Positions 1-8,292 of a DNA stretch of 11,085 bases are shown here, piece after piece. The notes beneath the pieces were generated by a model. The model did not search any database, was not told where the DNA came from, and worked only from the letters and a program-made list of their open reading frames with translations. The stretch comes from Thermoleophilaceae bacterium. GTDB lineage: Bacteria > Actinomycetota > Thermoleophilia > Solirubrobacterales > Thermoleophilaceae. Location of the stretch: the NCBI GenBank assembly GCA_013813135.1, contig JACCSF010000031.1, forward strand, positions 1-11,085. The letters are read 5' to 3'. Each line of letters begins with the position of its first letter. Position 1 is the stretch's first letter. The translations under genes were made by a program, and so were the position numbers.

Positions 1-233
1 TAGGGCAGGTGCTCGTTGGCGCGCTCCTCCCACCCGGTTGCCCACACGAGCTCGAAGCCTTCCGCTAGCCTGACGAGGCGTTCCCCGACAGCCGCGGGGA
101 TGCAGTGGGCGACGCCGTCGATCCAATGCAGGGGCCCGGGGAGCTGTCCCACATCTGGGGCGAATCCGAACAGGCTGATCACTCCGTCGACGTCGACGAA
201 GAGGATCGGCAGTTTTGTCTCGTTCGTTACCAA
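1..233 (-). CDS. HAD-like hydrolase, 5' part (gene runs off the left edge)
   Basis: Seventy-seven N-terminal residues are visible. A hydrophobic strand leads into DVDGV (D14 and D16), matching HAD motif I, where the first Asp is the nucleophile and the second the general acid/base. The stretch VWATGWEERAN supplies motif II (T66). HAD enzymes usually hydrolyse phosphoesters in the cytoplasm; the substrate here cannot be told because the rest of the gene is missing. The start is inferred as TTG at 233-231: an in-frame TAA lies at 251-249 and no ATG or GTG lies between it and motif I. No clear Shine-Dalgarno sequence is seen. The gene is divergent from the transporter that follows, with a 137-base shared upstream region in which I see no convincing promoter. 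The family call is fairly secure; the exact start is less so. Confidence 0.72.
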   Translation of the reverse strand, partial: MVTNETKLPILFVDVDGVISLFGFAPDVGQLPGPLHWIDGVAHCIPAAVGERLVRLAEGFELVWATGWEERANEHLP

Positions 234-370
234 GGTGTGGTGTGGCGCTTACGTGGGCACCCTAGGCTGACTGAGGGCCAAGCTTTTGTCTTAAGGCGGA
301 AGGCGCGGGGGCCGATAGCTCGAAGAGAGCCTTGGGACGCCGCCTTCATACCCGACTTCATCTCTCTTAG

Positions 371-1237
371 TTGACTATCCAACTCGGAATCCTTCTTTCC
401 CTGCTGTGCGCCCTCGCGACGAACGTGGGCTTCCTGCTGAAGCACCGCGGGGCGAATGCCGCTCCCGACGTGTCGCTGAAGCATCCGCTGTGCAGCGCGA
501 TCGGCCTGTTCCGCTCCAAGTGGTTCGCGCTCGGGATGGTCGTCGCGCTCGTGGCATGGTCTCTCCACGTCGCCGCCCTAGCACTCGCGCCGCTGTCGCT
601 GGTCCAGGCCGTCATCTCCGGGGGGCTCGTGTTCCTCACGGTGCTGGCCGAGCGGTTCTTCGGGTTCACCGTCGGCACACGTCAGTGGGCCGGTGTCGGC
701 CTCACGGCCCTCGGCCTCGTGCTGCTCGCCGCCACGCTTCCGCACGGCGGCGGGGCGCACTCGAACTACTCGATGGCCGCCATGATCGCATTCGAGTCGG
801 CTCTCTTGGTGATCGGCACCTTGCTCGTGCTGTCGCCCAAGCTCGGCTCGCACGAGCACCACGGCGTGATGCTCGGCATGGCGGCCGGCATTCTCTTCGG
901 GGTGTCCGATGTCGCCATCAAGGCGCTCACCGGGCCGGTCGGCGACGTGGGCGTTGCCGGACTGGTCTCGCCCTGGCTGCTCACCTGCATTCTCGCCTCC
1001 GTGATCGCCTTCTTCGCCTGTGCGCGCGGGCTCCAGAAGGGCGAGGCGGTCCCTGTCATCACGCTGACCAGCGCCGCGGCCAACGTGACGGCGATCAGCG
1101 GCGGCATCCTCGTCTTCGGCGACCCGATGCCCAGCGACCCTGTCGGGATCGTGCTGCAGAGCTTCGCCTTCGTGCTGGTGATCGTCGCGGCGGCGCTCAC
1201 GCCCGCCCCCCTGCGGGCGGCTCGCGCCGAGGCGTAG
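371..1237 (+). CDS. DMT-superfamily (EamA/NIPA-like) membrane transporter
   Basis: This 288-residue protein is almost wholly hydrophobic. I see about nine membrane segments near residues 3-23, 51-71, 74-94, 105-124, 133-154, 165-186, 197-217, 226-248 and 257-277, close to the 9-10 helix plan of the drug/metabolite transporter superfamily. The second half (LGMAAGILFGVSDVAIKAL, then SGGILVFGDP) resembles the second EamA-type repeat. It should sit in the inner membrane; the substrate is unknown, and the related NIPA group has been linked to magnesium. The TTG start at 371 is forced, because TAG at 368-370 directly precedes it in frame and the first helix begins at once. No Shine-Dalgarno sequence is visible. 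The gene ends only 27 bases before rpsL, so readthrough into the ribosomal cluster is possible. No functional link to translation is evident. Confidence 0.8.
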   Translation: MTIQLGILLSLLCALATNVGFLLKHRGANAAPDVSLKHPLCSAIGLFRSKWFALGMVVALVAWSLHVAALALAPLSLVQAVISGGLVFLTVLAERFFGFTVGTRQWAGVGLTALGLVLLAATLPHGGGAHSNYSMAAMIAFESALLVIGTLLVLSPKLGSHEHHGVMLGMAAGILFGVSDVAIKALTGPVGDVGVAGLVSPWLLTCILASVIAFFACARGLQKGEAVPVITLTSAAANVTAISGGILVFGDPMPSDPVGIVLQSFAFVLVIVAAALTPAPLRAARAEA

Positions 1238-1244
1238 CGCGCCG

Positions 1245-1260
1245 CTGCTAGCATCACCCG
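1245..1260 (+). promoter_or_regulatory. Candidate -10 region for rpsL
   Basis: The short gap between the transporter stop and rpsL contains CTGCTAGCATCACCCG. TAGCAT (1249-1254) fits the TANNNT -10 pattern and lies 10 bases before the rpsL ATG, so transcription would begin at or just before the start codon. That fits the absence of a Shine-Dalgarno sequence there. No good -35 hexamer is visible. A 13-of-16 match occurs at 3015-3030, upstream of fusA. This is an inference from pattern only. Confidence 0.4.
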
Positions 1261-1264
1261 CCGC

Positions 1265-1660
1265 ATGCCTAGCATCAACCAGCTGGTCCGCAAGGGCCGT
1301 ACCAAGCCCAAGAAGAAGGTCGCCACGCCCGGCCTGAAGTCCGGCCAGGGGCGCAAGAAGCGCATCGCCGCTCCGCAGCGTCGGGGCGTGTGCACGCGCG
1401 TCTACACCACCACCCCGAAGAAGCCGAACTCGGCCCTGCGCAAGGTCGCGCGCGTGCGGCTGACCAACGGCATGGAGGTCACCTCCTACATCCCGGGCGA
1501 GGGCCACAACCTGCAGGAGCACTCCGTGGTGCTCGTGCGCGGCGGTCGCGTCAAGGATCTGCCGGGCGTGCGCTACAAGGTCGTGCGCGGCACGCTCGAC
1601 GCGGCCGGAGTGTCGGACCGCAAGAAGGCCCGCTCGCAGTACGGGGCGAAGGCCCGCTAG
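1265..1660 (+). CDS. rpsL: 30S ribosomal protein S12
   Basis: S12 lies at the decoding centre of the small subunit and helps control tRNA selection and streptomycin response. The 131 residues contain the family core almost unchanged: PQRRGVCTRVYTTTPKKPNS, GHNLQEHSVVLVRGGRVKDL and a basic C-terminus. K52 and K97 correspond to the lysines whose change gives streptomycin resistance in E. coli, and both are kept, so the protein looks wild-type for that drug. D98 matches the Asp methylthiolated by RimO. There are about nine more residues than in E. coli S12 (124), placed around residues 26-36 (QGRKKRIA) before PQRRG; Bacillus S12 has a longer insert in the same place. No Shine-Dalgarno sequence precedes the ATG; a TAGCAT box lies 10 bases upstream. 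rpsG follows after 2 bases. Confidence 0.98.
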   Translation: MPSINQLVRKGRTKPKKKVATPGLKSGQGRKKRIAAPQRRGVCTRVYTTTPKKPNSALRKVARVRLTNGMEVTSYIPGEGHNLQEHSVVLVRGGRVKDLPGVRYKVVRGTLDAAGVSDRKKARSQYGAKAR

Positions 1661-1662
1661 CG

Positions 1663-2133
1663 ATGCCGCGCCGCGCCGCCGCCGCCATCCGGCCGATCGA
1701 GCCCGACCCCATGTACGGGTCGAAGCTGGTCCAGCAGGTCATCAACAAGGTGATGGTGGACGGCAAGAAGTCCACGGCCGAGCAAATCGTCTACGACGCG
1801 CTGGAGATGCTCTCGAAGCGGACCAACAACGAGCCGGTGCCGGCGCTCGAGGAGTCGATCAAGATCCTCACCCCGACGCTCGAGGTGCGCTCCCGCCGTG
1901 TCGGCGGCGCCACTTACCAGGTGCCGGTCGAGGTGCCCCAGCGCCGAGCCCGCACGCTCGCGGTGCGCTGGCTCGTCGAGTTCTCCCGCCAGCGGCGCGA
2001 GAAGTCGATGGCCGAGCGGCTCGCCGGAGAGCTCGGCGACGCTCAGTCCCAGCAGGGCGCGGCCTACAAGCGCAAGGACGACATCTTCCGCATGGCGCAG
2101 GCCAACAAGGCCTTCGCCCACTACCGCTGGTAG
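1663..2133 (+). CDS. rpsG: 30S ribosomal protein S7
   Basis: S7 nucleates assembly of the 3' domain of 16S rRNA and lines the E site in the 30S head. The 156 residues equal the usual bacterial length. Family landmarks are the MPRR start, DPMYGSKLVQQVINKVMVDGKK, VRSRRVGGATYQVPVEV, the RWLVEFSRQRREKSM helix, and the C-terminal KRKDDIFRMAQANKAFAHYRW. The ATG at 1663 gives exactly the family N-terminus; the open frame extends further upstream only inside rpsL. It starts 2 bases after the rpsL stop, so translation is probably coupled, with only a weak GAAGG about 10 bases upstream, inside rpsL. In E. coli S7 represses its own str mRNA at the rpsL-rpsG gap; here the gap is too short to hold that structure. 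Unlike the usual str order, fusA does not follow directly. Confidence 0.98.
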   Translation: MPRRAAAAIRPIEPDPMYGSKLVQQVINKVMVDGKKSTAEQIVYDALEMLSKRTNNEPVPALEESIKILTPTLEVRSRRVGGATYQVPVEVPQRRARTLAVRWLVEFSRQRREKSMAERLAGELGDAQSQQGAAYKRKDDIFRMAQANKAFAHYRW

Positions 2134-2183
2134 CGCCCTCGGCCGCCGCTCGGAAGGCTGCGGGCGAGCGAGTGCGGTTGAGC

Positions 2184-2206
2184 TTTCCGGTCTGTATGAC
2201 CGGAAA
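2184..2206. promoter_or_regulatory. Perfect 9-bp inverted repeat between rpsG and the FmdB-type gene
   Basis: TTTCCGGTC (2184-2192) and GACCGGAAA (2198-2206) are exact reverse complements around a 5-base loop, TGTAT. The repeat lies 50 bases after the rpsG stop and 18 bases before a candidate -10 box (2225-2230) of the next gene. With no T-run after it, it is a poor intrinsic terminator. It could be an operator for a dimeric regulator overlapping the -35 area, or an mRNA 3'-end stabiliser for rpsL-rpsG. The repeat is certain; the role is not. Confidence 0.5.
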
Positions 2207-2224
2207 CGTCACGATCACTCGGCG

Positions 2225-2230
2225 TACCCT
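2225..2230 (+). promoter_or_regulatory. Candidate -10 box for a leaderless FmdB-type mRNA
   Basis: TACCCT lies 7 bases before the GTG at 2238. This spacing places the transcription start at the start codon, as in the leaderless mRNAs common in actinobacteria, and fits the lack of a Shine-Dalgarno sequence. No -35 match was found. Confidence 0.4.
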
Positions 2231-2237
2231 TCCTTGG

Positions 2238-2507
2238 GTGCCTCTGTACGAGTTCGACTGCGACGCTTGCGGCGCCCGTTTCGAGGAGCTCGTGCCGCCG
2301 GGCGCCACGGCGCCCTGCCCCGCTTGTGGCGGGGAGCGAGTGAGACGCGTCTTCTCCCGGATCGCCGAGCCCGGCCTCCCCGCCGGCCTTCAAGGCAAGG
2401 CGGCCAAGGAGTCGAACGCGCGCCGCGGGGAGCGCGAGGCGCAGAGGAAGGACCGCTTCGTGGCCGAGCGCAAGCGCGAGCGGGGCCAGGGACCGCCCGG
2501 CGGCTGA
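2238..2507 (+). CDS. FmdB-family zinc-ribbon protein
   Basis: The 89 residues begin MPLYEFDCDACGARFEELV, the classic start of the FmdB (CxxC_CxxC_SSSS) putative regulatory zinc-ribbon family. Four cysteines, C8, C11, C27 and C30, form two CxxC knuckles 15 residues apart and should bind one zinc. After the ribbon (about residues 4-45) comes a highly charged tail rich in Arg, Lys and Glu, with no predicted fold. The family is named from the formamidase/amidase operon protein FmdB, but its molecular role is poorly known. I chose GTG 2238, not TTG 2172, because it gives the family N-terminus exactly and has a TACCCT box 7 bases upstream. It lies between rpsG and fusA, where str operons normally have no gene, and converges on the membrane-protein gene. 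A regulatory link to translation is conceivable but not shown. Confidence 0.85.
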   Translation: MPLYEFDCDACGARFEELVPPGATAPCPACGGERVRRVFSRIAEPGLPAGLQGKAAKESNARRGEREAQRKDRFVAERKRERGQGPPGG

Positions 2508-2522
2508 TCCGTCCGGGCGCGT

Positions 2523-2544
2523 GGTTACTCGCGCGCGAGTAACC
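2523..2544. terminator. Perfect 22-bp palindrome between convergent genes
   Basis: GGTTACTCGCG (2523-2533) is followed directly by its exact reverse complement CGCGAGTAACC (2534-2544). It would form a hairpin with a stem of about 9 bp in RNA from either strand. It begins 16 bases after the FmdB-type stop and includes the stop codon of the minus-strand gene. Position between convergent genes suggests a shared bidirectional terminator, although no T-run follows on either strand, so Rho dependence or another role is possible. Confidence 0.5.
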
Positions 2545-3091
2545 GTAGGCCGCCGGAGGCTATCGCCAGCACGCCGGCGACGATCTCGAAGGTGAGGCCG
2601 ATCCCGGCCTGGCCGCGAGCCCCCTCGAAGCTGCTTCCGAGTGCTCCAGTCTCGTCGGTCACCGGCAGGTCCACGAACAGCGACCAGGCCAGCACCGCCA
2701 CGCCGATCCCAACCAGGGCCACCGCCGCCGGCCGGGAGCCGCCTATGCCCGCGCCCCACGCCATCGCGCCCACGAACAGCGCGACCAGCAGCAGCGCCCC
2801 GCCGTTGCGCTCGAAGCCGCTCAGCTCGCAGCGGTCGGCGAGCTCGGGCTCGGTGTCCTGGATCACCTCGCAGGAACCCGAAGCGACGTCGACCGAGGCG
2901 ACCGTCGAGAACTCGGTCGCCACCAACAGCACGGCGGCCACCAGCGCGGCGGCCGTGATGCCGATGCCAAGCGGGGTTGCGCCCCGAAAAACGCCCGTGA
3001 AGACGGTCGATCGCCTGCTACCATCACGGGTCGTTTCGCGGGCAATCCTCCGTTGCTCGCGATCTCGCTCCGGCACGTGGTTCTCAGCCAA
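2525..3091 (-). CDS. Four-helix membrane protein of unknown function
   Basis: I do not recognise a family. The 188 residues begin with a charged cytoplasmic-looking segment of about 35 residues rich in Arg and Glu. Four hydrophobic helices follow near 41-60, 98-115, 121-140 and 163-184. Between helices 1 and 2 is a polar loop with two cysteines, C74 and C88, which could form a disulfide if it lies outside the cell. Acidic residues in that loop and Arg/Lys in the N-terminal part fit an N-in, C-in topology. The start is TTG at 3091-3089; a GTG five codons later is an alternative. The membrane pattern, G/C third-position bias and complementary strand direction support a real gene; the opposite-strand reading is low-complexity Ser/Thr/Pro/Arg. 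It splits rpsG from fusA and is transcribed against them, sharing its upstream region with fusA. Confidence 0.68.
   Translation of the reverse strand: MAENHVPERDREQRRIARETTRDGSRRSTVFTGVFRGATPLGIGITAAALVAAVLLVATEFSTVASVDVASGSCEVIQDTEPELADRCELSGFERNGGALLLVALFVGAMAWGAGIGGSRPAAVALVGIGVAVLAWSLFVDLPVTDETGALGSSFEGARGQAGIGLTFEIVAGVLAIASGGLRLLARE
3015..3030 (+). promoter_or_regulatory. Possible distal fusA promoter element
   Basis: CTGCTACCATCACGGG matches 13 of 16 positions with the candidate rpsL -10 region at 1245-1260. TACCAT (3019-3024) is the presumed -10 box. If used, the fusA mRNA would start near 3031, overlap the 5' end of the minus-strand membrane gene, and have a leader of about 190 bases. 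No good -35 hexamer is present, and the sequence also codes within the minus-strand gene, so this is tentative. Confidence 0.25.
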
Positions 3092-3167
3092 GTGCGGTGC
3101 GGTAATCCACGTCGATGGACACCCCTACGACATAGAGCACTTCCGGGCGAGCACAGAACGCAGCACC

Positions 3168-3191
3168 GGGCCCGGATTGGGCCTTTTTTCT
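3168..3191 (+). terminator. Terminator-like hairpin in the fusA leader (possible attenuator)
   Basis: GGCCC (3169-3173) pairs with GGGCC (3179-3183) around the loop GGATT, with a further G-U pair at 3168/3184, and the right arm runs into TTTTTT (3184-3189). The structure ends 31 bases before the fusA start. No plus-strand gene lies close upstream that would need terminating, so a conditional terminator in the fusA leader fits better. A second possible stem, CGAGCA (3148-3153) with TGCTCG (3191-3196), encloses it. A six-codon reading frame, ATG 3115 to TAG 3135 (MDTPTT), lies upstream; whether it is translated is unknown. Confidence 0.5.
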
Positions 3192-3222
3192 GCTCGGAAA
3201 CGGATACAAATCAGGACAGGTC

Positions 3223-5334
<2,112 letters not shown>

Positions 5335-5341
5335 TGCGCAA

Positions 5342-5362
5342 GCAGCCGGCTCGGCCGGCTGC
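5342..5362. repeat. 21-bp stem-loop, copy 1 (fusA-tuf gap)
   Basis: GCAGCCGGC (5342-5350) and GCCGGCTGC (5354-5362) are exact reverse complements around the loop TCG. The element starts 7 bases after the fusA stop. The identical 21-bp unit, in reverse-complement orientation (loop CGA), occurs at 9737-9757 within rplV. With no T-run after it, it looks more like a dispersed palindromic repeat or an mRNA processing/stability hairpin than an intrinsic terminator. Confidence 0.6.
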
Positions 5363-5383
5363 GGGCGGATTGGCATAAGGAGT

Positions 5384-5425
5384 ATGTTTCGCAAGTTCGG
5401 GCCCGGCCCGAAGAAGACTTTTTAG
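5384..5425 (+). other. Possible 13-codon leader reading frame before tuf
   Basis: ATG 5384 to TAG 5425 would encode MFRKFGPGPKKTF. AAGGAG (5377-5382) precedes it, but only 1 base separates it from the ATG, too close for a good ribosome site. The frame spans the tuf leader hairpin and its T-run, so a ribosome on it would disrupt the hairpin. Existence of the peptide is speculative. Confidence 0.2.
5396..5423 (+). terminator. Terminator-like hairpin in the tuf leader (possible attenuator)
   Basis: TTCGGG (5396-5401) pairs with CCCGAA (5407-5412) around the loop CCCGG; a T-run (5419-5423) follows after 6 bases. The direct repeat AGTTCGG occurs at 5394-5400 and 5434-5440, so CCGAA (5408-5412) could pair instead with TTCGG (5436-5440), just before the tuf GTG, placing the ribosome site in the loop. 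These are mutually exclusive folds, as in an attenuator or translational switch. The pairing is visible; the function is inferred. Confidence 0.4.
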
Positions 5426-5441
5426 AAAGGGGTAGTTCGGA

Positions 5442-6629
<1,188 letters not shown>

Positions 6630-6645
6630 GGGCACCTCCGACAGA

Positions 6646-6684
6646 GGACCTACACGGGGGCGGGCAGAAGCTAGGTCCGCCCCC
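6646..6684 (+). promoter_or_regulatory. Strong hairpin with competing fold in the rpsJ leader
   Basis: GGGGGCGG (6656-6663) pairs with CCGCCCCC (6677-6684); G6664-T6676 and C6665-G6675 can extend the stem to 10 pairs with a 9-base loop. An alternative stem, GGACCT (6646-6651) with AGGTCC (6673-6678), shares bases 6673-6678 with the first, so the two cannot coexist. No T-run follows. It could be a tuf 3'-end terminator/processing site or an S10-operon leader acting like the L4-controlled leader of E. coli; the latter is analogy only. Confidence 0.45.
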
Positions 6685-6700
6685 GAATCTGTCTCACACC

Positions 6701-7024
6701 ATGGCAACACTCACGCAGAACAAGATCCGCATCCGGCTCAAGGCCTACGACCACTTGGCGATCGAGACGGCTGCCAAGGAGATCGTTGAGACGGCCACGC
6801 GCACCGGCGCGTCGGTGTCCGGTCCCGTGCCGCTCCCCACCGAGAAGAACGTCTACTGCGTGATCCGCGGGCCGTTCAAGGACAAGGACTCGCGGGAGCA
6901 CTTCGAGATCCGCACGCACAAGCGGCTGATCGACATCCTTCAGCCCACGCCGAAGACGGTGGACTCGCTCCAGCGTCTCGATCATCTCCCGGCGGGCGTC
7001 GACATCCAGATCCAGCTGGTGTAG
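6701..7024 (+). CDS. rpsJ: 30S ribosomal protein S10
   Basis: S10 belongs to the 30S head and, as NusE, can also join the transcription antitermination complex with NusB. The 107 residues are a little longer than the usual 102-105. Family landmarks are NKIRIRLKAYDH near the start, GPVPLPTEK, a segment rich in charged residues (RGPFKDKDSREHFEIRTHKR), LIDILQPTPKTVDSLQRLDHLPAGVDIQIQL at the end. The ATG at 6701 gives the expected N-terminus, but no Shine-Dalgarno sequence is seen in the preceding CTGTCTCACACC, which is unusual for a highly expressed gene. It opens the S10 operon, 71 bases after tuf, behind a strong hairpin. rplC begins 4 bases after its stop. Confidence 0.98.
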   Translation: MATLTQNKIRIRLKAYDHLAIETAAKEIVETATRTGASVSGPVPLPTEKNVYCVIRGPFKDKDSREHFEIRTHKRLIDILQPTPKTVDSLQRLDHLPAGVDIQIQLV

Positions 7025-7028
7025 CGCG

Positions 7029-7670
7029 ATGGCTGGGCTATTGGGACGGAAAATCGGCATGACGCAGGTCTTCGACCCCGACGACGGGCACGTCGAGCGC
7101 GTGACCGTCATCGAGGCAGGCCCCTGCTTCGTGACCGGCATCCGCCGGGCGGAACGCGACGGCTACGACGCCGTGCAGCTGGCCTTCGGTGAGACCACCG
7201 AGAAGCACCTCAACAAGCCGAAGCTCGGCCTGCTCAAGAAGGCGGGCGTCGGCAACCTGCGCCACCTGCGCGAGTTCCACGGCCAGCCGGGCTCGTTCGG
7301 CGGCGAGGCAGAGCTCGAGGTCGGCGCCGAGTTGAAGGTCGACGCGGTCTTCGAGAAAGGGCAGACGGTCAAGGTCTCCGGCGTCTCGAAGGGCAAGGGC
7401 TTCGCCGGCACCATCAAGCGCCACAACTTCCACCGCGGCCCCGTCTCGCACGGCTCGCACAACGTGCGCGCGCCGGGCTCGATCGGCGCCTCCGCCGACC
7501 CGGCGCGGGTGTTCAAGGGCATCCGCGGGCCCGGGCAGATGGGCAACAAGCGCGTGACTCAGCGCGGGCTCGAGGTCGTCGATGTCCGCGCCGAGGCGAA
7601 CCTGCTGCTGGTGCGGGGCTCGGTGCCCGGACCCAGGGGCTCGGTCGTCGAGATCCGGAGCGAGGGCTGA
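7029..7670 (+). CDS. rplC: 50S ribosomal protein L3
   Basis: L3 binds 23S rRNA early in assembly, and its long loop reaches toward the peptidyl transferase centre. The 213 residues are normal for bacteria. Landmarks: LLGRKIGMTQVFD at the N-terminus, VSGVSKGKGFAGTIKRHNF (116-134), RGPVSHGSHNVRAPGSIGA and GQMGNKRVT (169-177). Q170 corresponds to E. coli Q150, which PrmB methylates there; whether that happens here is unknown. It starts 4 bases after the rpsJ stop without a clear Shine-Dalgarno sequence, so translational coupling is likely. The next gene starts 1 base after its stop. Confidence 0.98.
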   Translation: MAGLLGRKIGMTQVFDPDDGHVERVTVIEAGPCFVTGIRRAERDGYDAVQLAFGETTEKHLNKPKLGLLKKAGVGNLRHLREFHGQPGSFGGEAELEVGAELKVDAVFEKGQTVKVSGVSKGKGFAGTIKRHNFHRGPVSHGSHNVRAPGSIGASADPARVFKGIRGPGQMGNKRVTQRGLEVVDVRAEANLLLVRGSVPGPRGSVVEIRSEG

Positions 7671-7671
7671 G

Positions 7672-8292
7672 GTGGCCGCCGCCAAGTACATAGGCGGAGG
7701 CTCCGGCTCGCTCGACCTGGACGACGCCGTGTTCGGCGAGCGCTTCCACGGCTCGATCGTGCACGAGGCCGTGCGCGCCGAGCTGGCCGCGCGCCGCCGC
7801 GGCACCGCCTCCACCCAGACGCGTGGCGAGGTCTCGATGACCGGCGCCAAGGCCTGGCGCCAGAAGGGCACCGGCCGAGCGCGGGTGGGAGCGCTGTCCA
7901 CGCCCAACCGCGTGGGCGGCGGCGTGGCCTTCGGGCCCAAGCCGCGCGCTTACACGGTCAAGGTCAATCGCAAGGCTCGCCGCCGCGCACTGCGCGCCGC
8001 GCTGTCGGTGCACGCCGAGCGCGGCTCGATTGCCGCGATCGATCCCTCCAGGTTCGACACCCCTTCCACCAGGGCCGCCGCGGCGGCCCTGGCCGGGTTC
8101 GACGGGGAGGGCAACGTGCTGCTTGTGCTCACCGACGGCGAGGAGAACTGCCTCAAGTCGTTCCGCAACCTCGCCGGGGTGTCCGTCCTGCACGCCGAAC
8201 AGGTGGGCGTGGCCGACGTGATCGGCGCCGGGCGCATCGTGGTGTCGGAGGCGGCGCTCGCCCGGGTGACCGAGAAGGCGGTGGCCAAGTGA
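7672..8292 (+). CDS. rplD: 50S ribosomal protein L4
   Basis: L4 is a 50S assembly protein with a loop in the nascent-peptide exit tunnel; in E. coli it also represses the S10 operon. The 206 residues match the family length. The signature is residues 49-93, QTRGEVSMTGAKAWRQKGTG followed by RARVGALSTPNRVGGGVAFG and PKPRAY, which includes the tunnel loop. The C-terminal Rossmann-like part has NVLLVLTDGEENCLKSFRNL. I chose GTG 7672, which begins 1 base after the rplC stop and has GAGG (7662-7665) upstream; a longer in-frame reading overlaps rplC and lacks L4 character. Its stop overlaps the rplW start by 4 bases. Confidence 0.97.
   Translation: MAAAKYIGGGSGSLDLDDAVFGERFHGSIVHEAVRAELAARRRGTASTQTRGEVSMTGAKAWRQKGTGRARVGALSTPNRVGGGVAFGPKPRAYTVKVNRKARRRALRAALSVHAERGSIAAIDPSRFDTPSTRAAAAALAGFDGEGNVLLVLTDGEENCLKSFRNLAGVSVLHAEQVGVADVIGAGRIVVSEAALARVTEKAVAK

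Noticed and set aside
293..346. AAGGCGG (293-299) and CCGCCTT (340-346) as a hairpin in the divergent gap
   Set aside because: Only 7 pairs with a 40-base loop; too weak to support a regulatory call.
16..374. Two plus-strand open frames at the left edge
   Set aside because: They are antisense to the HAD-like reading, which has real motifs, and show no protein-like composition.
1248..1277. Direct repeat CTAGCATCA at 1248-1256 and 1269-1277
   Set aside because: Only 9 bases, one copy being the start of the S12 coding sequence; chance similarity is the simpler explanation.
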